From Pedobacter sp. (GTDB taxonomy: Bacteria > Bacteroidota > Bacteroidia > Sphingobacteriales > Sphingobacteriaceae), in NCBI GenBank assembly GCA_030149995.1, contig JASLGV010000509.1, forward strand, positions 1 to 7,602: a stretch of DNA of 7,602 nt, in the 5' to 3' direction. Of this stretch, positions 1 to 7,148 are shown one piece after another. A model generated the notes under the pieces. It was not told where the DNA came from. It saw only the letters and a list, made by a program, of their open reading frames with translations, and made no database searches. Numbering within the stretch: the first letter of the stretch is position 1; every line of letters starts with the position of its first letter. The position numbers and the translations under genes are program-made.

Positions 1-317
1 AACTCGTATGCTGTATATACCCGAAGGAGCTGAAAAATCGGGATAAAGGTTATACTAATCACAATCATGGCCAGCGGCAGGCCAAAATAATATTGTACAA
101 AGCGCATCCCGTCTGTATAAGCTTGTCCCGGCGCCGATAAGAAAGTAATGGCACTTGCCTGCGTAGCCATTATGCCCAGCAACACAATATACCAGGGCAT
201 TTTATTATCTGCACGTAGATAAGACTCATTGCTTTTCTGCCCGCGGCCAATATAAATCCCGTAAACCACCACCACCAGCAGGGTAAAAACAAGTACGCAC
301 CAGTCTGTATTGCTCAT
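1..317 (-). CDS. Sodium:solute symporter (SSS family), N-terminal part, cut by the left edge
   Basis: This is the first 105 residues of an inner-membrane Na+-coupled transporter of the SSS family (LeuT fold), which imports a small solute such as a sugar, an organic acid or an amino acid. The N-terminus MSNTDWCVLVFTLL opens a first hydrophobic helix at about residues 5-24. It is followed by a charged loop with a GRGQKSNESY stretch, the pattern typical of the family. A second helix at about residues 42-65 leads into SAITFLSAPGQAYTDG, matching the conserved S-x-x-T-F-L-G-x-P-G-x-A-Y region near the sodium site. A third helix starts at about residue 76. The start ATG is fixed by an in-frame TAA four codons upstream and overlaps the stop of the 34-aa ORF before it (ATGA). 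The C-terminal part lies outside the window, so substrate cannot be called. The upstream PIG-L gene suggests uptake of a deacetylation or sugar product, but that is inference. Confidence 0.9.
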   Translation of the reverse strand, partial: MSNTDWCVLVFTLLVVVVYGIYIGRGQKSNESYLRADNKMPWYIVLLGIMATQASAITFLSAPGQAYTDGMRFVQYYFGLPLAMIVISITFIPIFQLLRVYTAYE

Positions 318-418
318 GCCCAGTATTTAGTAAAACAGTAGTAAAAAATTATTTGCAGCAGTAAAAACAGTGCCAGCAGCACATACCACAAATTCCAGTT
401 CTCCGTTATCTTTTTCAT
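314..418 (-). CDS. Small single-pass membrane protein, 34 aa, coupled to the symporter
   Basis: This is an ORF of 34 codons plus stop, beginning MKKITENWNLWYVLLALFLL and ending FTKYWA. It has a lysine-containing N-terminus, one hydrophobic helix at about residues 12-30 rich in Leu, Ile and Phe, and an aromatic tail. Its TGA stop shares bases with the ATG of the symporter (ATGA), the classic arrangement for translational coupling. It starts 42 bp after the stop of the PIG-L gene, so it sits exactly in the operon. I do not recognise the family. By analogy, some SSS transporters have a small membrane partner (DUF4212 proteins next to ActP-like permeases), but this one is shorter and no homology is claimed. 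It may also be a leader whose translation opens the symporter start. Support is from position, reading frame and hydrophobicity only. Confidence 0.6.
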   Translation of the reverse strand: MKKITENWNLWYVLLALFLLLQIIFYYCFTKYWA

Positions 419-460
419 CGCTGTTGTTTTATATGAAAAGGTTTTGATATCCGTTAAAGT

Positions 461-2932
461 TTATTTTCCGGCTGATAAGAAATTAAAAAACAATCTGGCT
501 GCCCCTGCATTGCCAGCGGGTAACTGCCTGAAAAAAGCGAGCGAAGTATAAATAAAATGACCCTTTCCGTATTTAGCATATAACGTAGCGCCTTTTAAAG
601 GCTCCTCGCCCGTATCGTGCATTTCAAATAAAGGTTCGTATCGCTGATCCCAGTTATCGGGAAAATAAGTACCCCGTTCCTGTACCCAGCCTTTAAAATC
701 GGCGGCAGTAATTTTATTCGGCTCATTAAGCAGGCGATGTGCCGGGTTTAAAAATACCACTTCGGCATCTTCTTCCGTTACCCGCTTGTTGCTTAAGGAA
801 AAGGGATATACACCAAAATCGTTTGTCGTCATATCCTGTTGTGTATTGTATTGCATGATCAGCGTTCCCCCGTTTTTAACATAGTTTTTTAGCGCTGGTA
901 ACCAGGCAGGCAACTGCTTTTCTACATTAACCACCCGAACACCCGTTACAAGGGCATCGTATGTGGCCAGTTTAGAGGCGTCCTGCACATCAGCAGCTTT
1001 TAAAACATCTACCTGCAAGCCTGATTGCCTTAAAAAAGCAGGAATTAAATCGCCGGCACCTTCCAGATACGCAATTTTTTGGGCAGTAACCCGAATATCG
1101 CCTTTTATTACCTGCGTAGTTGCAGGCGCAAAATATTGCAGGGTGGGTAAATGTGGGTACTGGATTAATTGCTGACTTTTATCATAAACAACCCCGTTCG
1201 AATTAAAACCGGCCTCCAGTTTAAACTGGTTGGCATGTAGCGGATCGAGTTGTTTTTTAGTAAGTGTAAACGACCGGGTTTGCTCCCCGCTTTGTAAGGA
1301 AACATCTGAAAAAGAAGCCAGCACCTGCCCGCCCGAAGTAAAGGTAACGGTTCCGTTTTTAAAGGCCTGATCTGTGTTTATCTTAAATTGCAGGTCAACT
1401 TTTAAACCGCCATCTGACCGGGCCAGGTAAACCAACTGGTTAAATTTTAATTCCACTACAGGTACGAGGCGTAAAGGCTCTACCACGTCGCCTTTTACAG
1501 GATCGAGTTTTTTGTAAGATAAAGGCAGCTGTATGTCCATTGCAACCTCGCCTATCTTTAAACTTAACCTGGCTTGTAAAAAGGGTTCAGCCCCGGGCAA
1601 ACCAATTAACGTATCGCTGGCAACACTAAAAGTAGCTGCATTAAGTGGTGGTTTTGCAAGCCAGTAAGGTTCTGTTAAAGGTGCATTGGCCGGGATGCGA
1701 ATGTGCTGATTTAAGGTAATTAATGAATCGCCTGTTAAAATTTTATAAATCTTTTCTGTGCTCCCGGGCCAGCTCAGCGATTGCAGCGAAACCGGCACAA
1801 CGGAACGGGCAATAAGGTTCAGCTTAAAAGGAAGGGTACTGCCCGCTACTGCTGTTGGCGTACCGGTAACCAGCTCGGCCATAAAACCGCTGCAATGTAA
1901 AATCAATTTATCCAGAGCCTGCAACTTATGTGTACGCAAGTTCTGATCTTTAATGTTTATTAATTGTTTACGGAGTTCTATTAAACCCGGCAAAGACCGG
2001 TCTGGTGCCTGAAAATCAAAATTTTTAACAATCAGGTCCAATGCCTTATCTATACCAGGATACCCTACGGTACCAAAGGTTTTATTCAGTTCTCCCGACA
2101 GATCTTTACCTAATGGCTGCCCGGCCACCTGTGCGAAATACTCGGTGCGGATACCTGCAACCGAGGGGGTGCCTGCCCCCTGGCTTTTATGAAGACTCCT
2201 GCTAATGCCCGCAAGCTCCCCGTAGCCCATGCCCTGCAACGGATCATATTGTCCCATGGTTATTTTAAGCTGATTTTCGGCGGTTGTATTGGTGTTTCCA
2301 AAGCGGAAGGTATTCCACAGCAACTGTTTCGGTTGCCAGGTACTTACATACTTTAACTGGTTGGGAAACTGACCGGGATTGCCCGCAGCTTTAAAAGCTT
2401 TTTCTGCTACCACTGCCGAGGCTGCATGCTGGCCATGCCCGGCAGCAGCCGTAGGCGGGAAACGACAAATAATGATGTCCGGCCTGAATTTACGGATAAC
2501 CCAAACCACATCCGATGTAAGGCTGTCTGCATTCCATTGCTTAAAAGTATCGTTCGTATTTTTAGAAAAGCCAAAATCAATGGCACGGGTAAAAAATTGT
2601 TGTGCACCATCCAGTTTACGTGCTTCTAAAAGTTCAAATGTCCTGATTAGCCCCAGTGCAGCGCCCTGTTCATTGCCAAGCAGATTCTGGCCGCCATCGC
2701 CTCTGGTTAAAGACAGATAGGCTGTTTCCAGATTTTTTTCATGTACAAAATAGGCCAGCAATCCGGTATTTTCATCGTCGGGATGCGCCGCCAGGTACAG
2801 CACTCTGGAAAGATTTTTAAAGGTTTTAAGTTCGCCATAAATATCAGATGATTTTACCGGGCGTACCTGCTGACCCAGACAAAAAACCACGTTCAAAAGC
2901 AATAATGCAATTGCAAGCAGACTCCTAAGCAT
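461..2932 (-). CDS. Exported PIG-L/LmbE-family deacetylase with C-terminal amidotransferase-like domain
   Basis: This 823-aa protein is probably a zinc-dependent N-acetyl hydrolase acting outside the cytoplasm. Residues 1-20 form a signal peptide (a hydrophobic run, then LG before QQ). There is no convincing lipobox: VVFC precedes LGQQ. The PIG-L domain spans about residues 38-290. It has the hallmark AHPDDE at 49-54 (His50 and Asp53 as likely zinc ligands, Asp52 as likely general base), TRGDGGQN at 76-83, and HGQH at 166-169 supplying the third ligand. The middle (about 350-600) is beta-rich, with NEW3/Ig-like character. The last 200 residues (from about 617, IAYLEGAGD through NGGTLIMQYN to the end) resemble a class I glutamine amidotransferase-like fold that usually lacks a catalytic triad in such fusions. 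Cytoplasmic members (MshB, BshB, GlcNAc-PI deacetylase) are about 230-300 aa, so this is the long fused form seen in Bacteroidota. Substrate is unknown. It leads the operon with the 34-aa ORF and symporter. Confidence 0.9.
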   Translation of the reverse strand: MLRSLLAIALLLLNVVFCLGQQVRPVKSSDIYGELKTFKNLSRVLYLAAHPDDENTGLLAYFVHEKNLETAYLSLTRGDGGQNLLGNEQGAALGLIRTFELLEARKLDGAQQFFTRAIDFGFSKNTNDTFKQWNADSLTSDVVWVIRKFRPDIIICRFPPTAAAGHGQHAASAVVAEKAFKAAGNPGQFPNQLKYVSTWQPKQLLWNTFRFGNTNTTAENQLKITMGQYDPLQGMGYGELAGISRSLHKSQGAGTPSVAGIRTEYFAQVAGQPLGKDLSGELNKTFGTVGYPGIDKALDLIVKNFDFQAPDRSLPGLIELRKQLINIKDQNLRTHKLQALDKLILHCSGFMAELVTGTPTAVAGSTLPFKLNLIARSVVPVSLQSLSWPGSTEKIYKILTGDSLITLNQHIRIPANAPLTEPYWLAKPPLNAATFSVASDTLIGLPGAEPFLQARLSLKIGEVAMDIQLPLSYKKLDPVKGDVVEPLRLVPVVELKFNQLVYLARSDGGLKVDLQFKINTDQAFKNGTVTFTSGGQVLASFSDVSLQSGEQTRSFTLTKKQLDPLHANQFKLEAGFNSNGVVYDKSQQLIQYPHLPTLQYFAPATTQVIKGDIRVTAQKIAYLEGAGDLIPAFLRQSGLQVDVLKAADVQDASKLATYDALVTGVRVVNVEKQLPAWLPALKNYVKNGGTLIMQYNTQQDMTTNDFGVYPFSLSNKRVTEEDAEVVFLNPAHRLLNEPNKITAADFKGWVQERGTYFPDNWDQRYEPLFEMHDTGEEPLKGATLYAKYGKGHFIYTSLAFFRQLPAGNAGAARLFFNFLSAGK

Positions 2933-3161
2933 AAAATTTGTTTTGTGTAGTCAAATATGAGCAATTTGCTTTTATTATGCGGCTTCCGAAACAAAAAAGC
3001 TACCAAATGGTTGTTAGGCTAAAACCAAAATCCAATAGAAACACGTATCGATCCGGTTCATTTATCTTTGTTTTTTCCTGACATTCCTTTCGGGAACATA
3101 GAAAAAGTAAACAACCGATATCTGGTAATTTTGCTTAATATTGCCTTATAAATTACAGTCT
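2933..3161. other. Divergent intergenic region between the deacetylase and the response regulator
   Basis: This 229-bp AT-rich stretch separates two divergent starts and must carry promoters for both. On the plus strand a perfect -7 box is visible at 3063-3070 (listed separately). On the minus strand I found only an approximate -7 (TAGCTTTT, complement of 2995-3002), with a possible CAA/TTG element too far away at 3026-3028, so no confident promoter for the deacetylase operon. No ORF, RNA gene or strong hairpin was seen. Confidence 0.55.
3063..3070 (+). promoter_or_regulatory. Bacteroidota-type -7 promoter box for the response regulator
   Basis: TATCTTTG matches the Bacteroidota sigma-ABfr -7 consensus TAnnTTTG in all fixed positions. 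It lies 91 bp before the regulator's ATG, which would give a leader of about 85 nt. The TTG element expected about 19-20 bp upstream is not present (GAAACAC at that distance), so the promoter may be weak or need an activator. Confidence 0.45.
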
Positions 3162-4496
3162 ATGAACGGCACAGTGCTCATCATTGATGATGAAAAGAAA
3201 ATCTGCAGCTTACTTTCCAGGATTATTGAGCTGGAAGGATTTAAAACATTACAAGCCAATAGTGGCAAAGAAGGCCTTAAATTGCTGCAGCATAACGATG
3301 TGCAGATTGTAATCAGCGATGTAAAACTACCCGATGTAAACGGTGTGGCGCTGGTAAAAGACATCAAAGCCTTAAAACCTTATGTAGAAATCATTAACCT
3401 AACCGCTTACGGAACCATTTCTGATGGCGTACTGGCCATTAAAAACGGTGCTTTCGATTACCTGGTAAAAGGCGATGATAACGATAAAATTATTCCGCTG
3501 TTGTACAAAGCACTTGATAAATCAAAGCTGCAACGCCGCGTCGCTGAGCTCGAAAATAAAATTGCTTCGAAACACCGTTTTGAAACCATTATAGGGCAAT
3601 CTAAAGCGATAAAAGAAGCCATTGAACTGGCACGAAAGGTCAGTAAAACAGATGCTACCGTTTTGCTCCTGGGTGAGACTGGTACCGGAAAAGAAGTTTT
3701 TGCCCAGTCTATTCATTACGAAAGTGCCCGGGCTAACGCCCCCTTTGTTGCCTTAAACTGTAGTGGTTTTAGCCGCGATTTACTGGAAAGTGAATTATTT
3801 GGCTATAAAGCCGGTGCGTTTACCGGTGCCGTTAAAGATAAAAAAGGCCTGCTGGAAGAAGCAAACGGCGGTACTTTATTTTTGGATGAGATTGGTGAAA
3901 TGGACCTGGATTTGCAGGCAAAATTACTACGTGTACTGGAAAACCAACGTTTTATTAAAATTGGCGATACGCATACACAACAGGTAAACGTGCGCATTTT
4001 AGCTGCCACAAATAAGGATTTAAAAGCAGCGGCCGTTTCGGGCAGTTTTCGTTCAGACCTCTATTACCGGCTCTCGGTCTTCAGCATTTCCCTCCCTTCT
4101 CTAAACGAAAGAAAGGGCGATATTCCCCTGCTGGCCAAACACTATCTACAGGCATTTGCCGGAAAAGTAAACACCGTGGCACCCGAAATAGACAAAAAAC
4201 TTCTTTCCCTCCTCGAAAGTCATAACTGGAAAGGCAACATACGCGAATTAAAAAATGTAATTGAGCGGCTTGTTATTTTATCAGATGGTGCCGTTTTAAG
4301 TATATCGGCCCTGCCTCCCGAATTTTTTGAACCGGTTCCCTTAGAAAATGCCCATCACCTACAGCTGGTAGAAAAGCAACACATTCAGAAAATGCTCTTG
4401 CACACCAGGGGTAATAAAACGGAGGCTGCGCGCTTAATGGGCATTGGACTCACCACCCTTTACCGCAAGATTGAAGAATACCAGATCCAGGCGTAA
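3162..4496 (+). CDS. NtrC-class sigma-54-dependent response regulator (REC, AAA+, Fis HTH)
   Basis: This 444-aa cytoplasmic transcription activator should work with RNA polymerase carrying sigma-54 (RpoN). The receiver domain (about 1-118) has acidic pocket D9/D10, phospho-acceptor D53 in ISDVKLPD, T81 and K103. Gly104 replaces the proline that usually follows that lysine. A short linker leads to the AAA+ domain (about 142-370), with Walker A GETGTGKE at 171-178, the sigma-54 contact loop GAFTGA at 218-223 and Walker B GGTLFLDE at 236-243. RSDLYYRL and NWKGNIRELKN follow, as in NtrC proteins. A Fis-type helix-turn-helix fills about 403-444 (NKTEAARLMGIGLTTLYRK). I chose the ATG giving MNGTVLIIDDEKK; a TTG seven codons upstream would only add MPYKLQS, unusual for a REC domain. 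No histidine kinase adjoins it here. The kdp genes 2.7 kb downstream make potassium response a plausible role, but this is inference. Confidence 0.93.
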   Translation: MNGTVLIIDDEKKICSLLSRIIELEGFKTLQANSGKEGLKLLQHNDVQIVISDVKLPDVNGVALVKDIKALKPYVEIINLTAYGTISDGVLAIKNGAFDYLVKGDDNDKIIPLLYKALDKSKLQRRVAELENKIASKHRFETIIGQSKAIKEAIELARKVSKTDATVLLLGETGTGKEVFAQSIHYESARANAPFVALNCSGFSRDLLESELFGYKAGAFTGAVKDKKGLLEEANGGTLFLDEIGEMDLDLQAKLLRVLENQRFIKIGDTHTQQVNVRILAATNKDLKAAAVSGSFRSDLYYRLSVFSISLPSLNERKGDIPLLAKHYLQAFAGKVNTVAPEIDKKLLSLLESHNWKGNIRELKNVIERLVILSDGAVLSISALPPEFFEPVPLENAHHLQLVEKQHIQKMLLHTRGNKTEAARLMGIGLTTLYRKIEEYQIQA

Positions 4497-4751
4497 ACGT
4501 TTATTATTAAGTTCGCCTCTCTCCTCTTTAAATTTCCAACTTTTTAGCCTGGGCTACAAAGAAAAAAAATCTTCATTTTTTATGATTTCGATAATCTTAT
4601 CCTATAAAATTTAAAAACAGTATACCTTACAACCATATTTGTCACCTCTTCACTGCAACATCAGTTTTAGCATAACCTAAAATTGCCAAATTATACATAT
4701 TTAGGGCATCTTAATCCAGGCTTAACACAATACGCTTATCCAATCCGATAA
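4497..4751. other. Intergenic region between convergent genes, AT-rich, no gene seen
   Basis: This is a 255-bp gap between the ends of the regulator (plus) and the small membrane protein (minus). It contains a 12-bp near-palindrome TAGCCTGGGCTA at 4545-4556 and an all-AT hairpin (AAAAAAT, loop CTTC, ATTTTTT) at 4564-4581. Neither is a convincing terminator: the first has no T-tract on either side and the second has no GC in its stem. No ORF of note was seen. Confidence 0.4.
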
Positions 4752-4985
4752 TTAATGCTTTGTTTGTGCCGGTCTCTCTTTAAAAATATAAAGAAGTACT
4801 CCATATATAGGCCACCGTTTAACAAGATTGGTTAAGATAAATTTCCTTTCCCTTGATAAAGAGCTATGTTTCGCGATATCAAAAACGGCCCATGTGGTTA
4901 ACAACAGAAAAAAAATGATTACCGGAACAATTATGATTAATACAATTAAATCAATTTGATATTTCATAACTTGTAACAACATCAT
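4752..4985 (-). CDS. Small two-helix membrane protein, PLDc_N-like
   Basis: This is a 77-aa ORF (or 71 aa from the second candidate start) encoding a small inner-membrane protein. After MKYQIDL comes a long hydrophobic helix (about residues 12-34, LIVLIIIVPVIIFFLLLTTW). It is followed by the polar stretch DIAKHSSLSRERKF, then a shorter, partly hydrophobic segment with PIYGVLLYIFKERP at about 58-71. A helix, a charged middle and a P-x-x-G-x-x-x-Y-x-x-x-K/R end resemble the PLDc_N (phospholipase D nuclease N-terminal) small membrane proteins common in Bacteroidota, whose function is unknown. The match is by eye and not secure. Two starts are possible: 4985 (MMLLQVMKYQ) and 4967 (MKYQIDL). The second gives the more natural N-terminus, while the first is the longest frame. 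It is alone on its strand, facing the regulator tail to tail. Confidence 0.6.
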   Translation of the reverse strand: MMLLQVMKYQIDLIVLIIIVPVIIFFLLLTTWAVFDIAKHSSLSRERKFILTNLVKRWPIYGVLLYIFKERPAQTKH

Positions 4986-5207
4986 AAAAATTAACAGGAA
5001 GAAATGTAACTAATCACCAAGATAACGATTTTCCACGATCCATCACCAGCCCACCGCATTTTCCATTATTTTATTATCTTACGAAAAATTAAGGGAATCA
5101 TTACTGGTATGAATCAGAACAGGCAGCCTTTGCATGTTTACAGGTTTGTAAATATTAAGCTTAAGAACGCATGGTACTGCCTCATTACCAATTAAAAACC
5201 AATATTG
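4986..5207. other. Divergent intergenic region before the M1 peptidase
   Basis: This 222-bp AT-rich gap must hold the promoter of the peptidase and that of the small membrane gene. Only approximate -7 boxes are visible: TATCTTGG on the minus strand (complement of 5017-5024, one mismatch, no TTG partner) and TATCTTAC-like sequence on the plus strand near 5076-5083. Nothing else was recognised. Confidence 0.35.
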
Positions 5208-6785
5208 ATGAAAAATCTGTTAACTCTTCTACTATCCTTCTTTACCTTTTCGTTATTTGCTCAGCAAAACTACTGGCAACAGCAGGTTCGATACAACATC
5301 GATGTTACGTTAAATGATGTTGAAAAGTCTTTAAAAGGTTCTGAAACGATTGTTTATAAAAACAATTCACCCTCAGAACTCAATTTTATCTGGTTCCACA
5401 TCTGGCCCAATGCGTATAAAAATGAAAATACGGCACTGTTTCAGCAAATAAAAGCAGATACATCACGTAAGGAAAAACTGAGTAATGTAACTTATGGAAG
5501 TATAGACGGCCTTAATTTTAAAGTTAACGGACAACTTGCCAAAACCGAACCGCATGAGAATCCGCAATATATAGATATTATTAAGGTACTGCTACCTAAG
5601 CCCTTAAAACCAGGCGACTCAGTAAACATAGCAACCGATTTTAAGGTAAAATTACCCAATTATTTTTCGAGGTCGGGTTTTGCCGACGGCCAGTTTATGG
5701 TAACACAATGGTACCCCAAACCAGCTGTATTTGATAAAGATGGCTGGCATGCTTTTCCTTACCTGGATATGGGTGAGTTTTACAGTGAATATGCCGATTA
5801 TAAAGTAAACATTACCCTGCCCGCTACTTATGTAGTTGCTGCAACAGGTGTTCTGCAAAACGCCGATGAGCTTGCACAATATAAAACCGTAGGCGCAAAA
5901 AACACCGCAAACAGAAAAACAAACCCGGTTTTATACCAACCCAAAGATAAAAACGCACAAAAAACACTCCGGTACGTAATGAACAATGTACCCGATTTTG
6001 CCTGGTTTGCAGACAAAGACCTCGTTATTCAGTACGATACAGCCCGGTTGGCAAGCGGTAAAGTGGTAGAAGCCTTTTCTTATTACCACAACAAGCAAAA
6101 TACCCTGTGGATAAACAGCATTGATTACATTAAAGATGCGGTTAAACATTATAGTAACTGGATAGGTGAATATGCATATCCCGTAGTACAGGCCATTGAA
6201 GGACCTAAAAACAACTCAAGTGGAGGTATGGAATATCCAACCATCACGCTGATTACCAGTCCGGATGCGAAAGTAAGTACCTTGGATGGCGTAATTGCCC
6301 ACGAGGTTGGACACAACTGGTTTATGAGTATGCTGGGCAACAATGAACGTACACATACCTGGCTGGATGAAGGTTTAAACACGTATTTTCAGTTTAGGTA
6401 TGAGGCTGAAAAATACAGGGCCAATTCAATTTTTGGGGATGCCATCCCTGAGAACGTCAAGGCATTGCCAGCCGATCAGTTTCTGGCGGCCATTTATGGG
6501 GCAATTTCTCAAATTCCCATCCAATCGGCCATTGAAACACCTGCAGCCCAATTCTCAACCTCAGAAGAATATGGACTGGTTTCTTATGTAAAAACAGCTT
6601 TATGGCTGTATATACTGGAATCATCCGTTGGAAGAGATAAAATGGATCAGGCTTTTAAAAACTACTTTAACGAATGGAAAAACAAACATCCGTCGCCGCA
6701 AGATCTGAAAATTTCTTTCGAAAAAACCCTGAACGTGAACCTCGATAATTACTTTAAGCTTCTAAATAAAGAGGGTAAATTTTAA
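5208..6785 (+). CDS. Exported M1-family (gluzincin) zinc aminopeptidase
   Basis: This 525-aa metallopeptidase probably removes N-terminal residues from peptides in the periplasm. Residues 1-18 (MKNLLTLLLSFFTFSLFA) form a signal peptide with predicted cleavage before QQ. About residues 25-220 are the beta-sandwich N-terminal domain of the M1 family (LNDVEKSLKGSETIVYKNN, then NFIWFHIWPNAY). The catalytic part carries the substrate-binding motif GGMEYP at 339-344, in place of GAMEN. It also carries the zinc site HEVGH at 365-369 with third ligand E388 in WLDEG, exactly the HEXXH-X18-E spacing. Y460 in SYVKTALWLY is the likely transition-state tyrosine. All key residues are present, so the enzyme should be active. 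It ends soon after the helical region, without the large C-terminal domain of PepN (about 870 aa). ATG at 5208 was chosen over the adjacent in-frame TTG. It is a single gene, closed by the terminator at 7041-7070 or by the inverted repeat nearer its stop. Confidence 0.93.
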   Translation: MKNLLTLLLSFFTFSLFAQQNYWQQQVRYNIDVTLNDVEKSLKGSETIVYKNNSPSELNFIWFHIWPNAYKNENTALFQQIKADTSRKEKLSNVTYGSIDGLNFKVNGQLAKTEPHENPQYIDIIKVLLPKPLKPGDSVNIATDFKVKLPNYFSRSGFADGQFMVTQWYPKPAVFDKDGWHAFPYLDMGEFYSEYADYKVNITLPATYVVAATGVLQNADELAQYKTVGAKNTANRKTNPVLYQPKDKNAQKTLRYVMNNVPDFAWFADKDLVIQYDTARLASGKVVEAFSYYHNKQNTLWINSIDYIKDAVKHYSNWIGEYAYPVVQAIEGPKNNSSGGMEYPTITLITSPDAKVSTLDGVIAHEVGHNWFMSMLGNNERTHTWLDEGLNTYFQFRYEAEKYRANSIFGDAIPENVKALPADQFLAAIYGAISQIPIQSAIETPAAQFSTSEEYGLVSYVKTALWLYILESSVGRDKMDQAFKNYFNEWKNKHPSPQDLKISFEKTLNVNLDNYFKLLNKEGKF

Positions 6786-6820
6786 AGATTAACTTCTTAA
6801 GATAACCATAAAATACTATT

Positions 6821-6854
6821 TGTCATCCTGAGCACAATCTTGTTCAGGATGACA
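6821..6854. repeat. Perfect 11-bp inverted repeat, dispersed Bacteroidota-type hairpin
   Basis: TGTCATCCTGA (6821-6831) and TCAGGATGACA (6844-6854) are exact reverse complements around a 12-nt loop, inside which ACA and TGT can pair further. There is no T-tract after either arm, so it is not a standard intrinsic terminator, although it lies 36 bp after the peptidase stop. The GTCATCCTGAGC core resembles short palindromes I recall as dispersed in many Bacteroidota genomes; that family link is from memory, not a search. Confidence 0.75.
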
Positions 6855-6865
6855 GTAAAAAGAAT

Positions 6866-6985
6866 CATTCCGTGTTTTCTGTGTTTCCGTGTTTCCGCAG
6901 CTAAACCTCAACTACCACTGAAACATAAAACATGCCTTCCGCGATCTCCGCGCCTCTGTGGCTACAACCTAACGCCCACTGAAAC
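6866..6985. repeat. Two degenerate copies of a CCGTGTTT-like intergenic repeat
   Basis: Copy A (6866-6924) and copy B (6930-6985) share a layout: an 8-10 bp periodic stretch (TTCCGTG, TCTGTG, CCGTG in A; TTCCGCG, TCTCCGCG, CTCTGTG in B), then GCTA, AACCT and a shared end CACTGAAAC. Sequences of the form 'CTCCGCGTCTCTGTGG' are known to me as recurring in gene gaps of Bacteroidota and other phyla with no clear function. No coding frame of note is present. Copy boundaries are approximate. Confidence 0.5.
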
Positions 6986-7040
6986 TTTCATACCGATTAT
7001 TACCTAAATAAACCCGGTACCACGCCTTACCATATCGATA

Positions 7041-7070
7041 AAAACCCTTCCAAAATGGAAGGTTTTTTTT
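7041..7070 (+). terminator. Intrinsic terminator between the M1 peptidase and the kdp operon
   Basis: The stem CCTTCCA (7046-7052) and TGGAAGG (7056-7062) pair perfectly around an AAA loop and are followed directly by eight T (7063-7070). Five A before the stem extend pairing with the T-tract and give weak function on the opposite strand. It would stop read-through from the peptidase, so the kdp genes should use a promoter lying within 7071-7184. Confidence 0.88.
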
Positions 7071-7129
7071 ACGTGACAAATTCCCCTCAAAACAAAAATA
7101 AAACCTAATAAGCTAACATACAAGTAATT

Positions 7130-7145
7130 ACAAAATCACAAAATC
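7130..7145 (+). repeat. Tandem 8-bp direct repeat in the kdp leader
   Basis: ACAAAATC occurs twice without a gap (7130-7137 and 7138-7145), ending 3 bp before the sigma-54-like element at 7149. It could be a regulator site or chance in A-rich DNA. Confidence 0.4.
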
Positions 7146-7148
7146 TAT

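Noticed and set aside
2379..2720. Plus-strand open frame of 113 codons inside the deacetylase gene
   Set aside because: It lies antisense to the conserved PIG-L domain, has a Cys/Ser/Ala-rich composition typical of a shadow frame, and shows no recognisable motif.
3141..3161. TTG start extending the response regulator by seven residues (MPYKLQS)
   Set aside because: Receiver domains normally begin a few residues before the first beta strand, as with MNGTVLIIDDE from the ATG at 3162; the TTG extension adds nothing family-like.
4545..4556. Near-palindrome TAGCCTGGGCTA as operator or terminator
   Set aside because: It is short, has no T-tract and lies between convergent gene ends where an operator is unlikely; a single occurrence in the window gives no support.
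4564..4581. AT-only hairpin after the response regulator as a terminator
   Set aside because: The 7-bp stem is made only of A-T pairs and would be unstable; it is too weak to call a terminator.
6866..6985. CRISPR array or tandem satellite
   Set aside because: The copies are too diverged, there are only two, and no regular spacer structure or cas gene is present.
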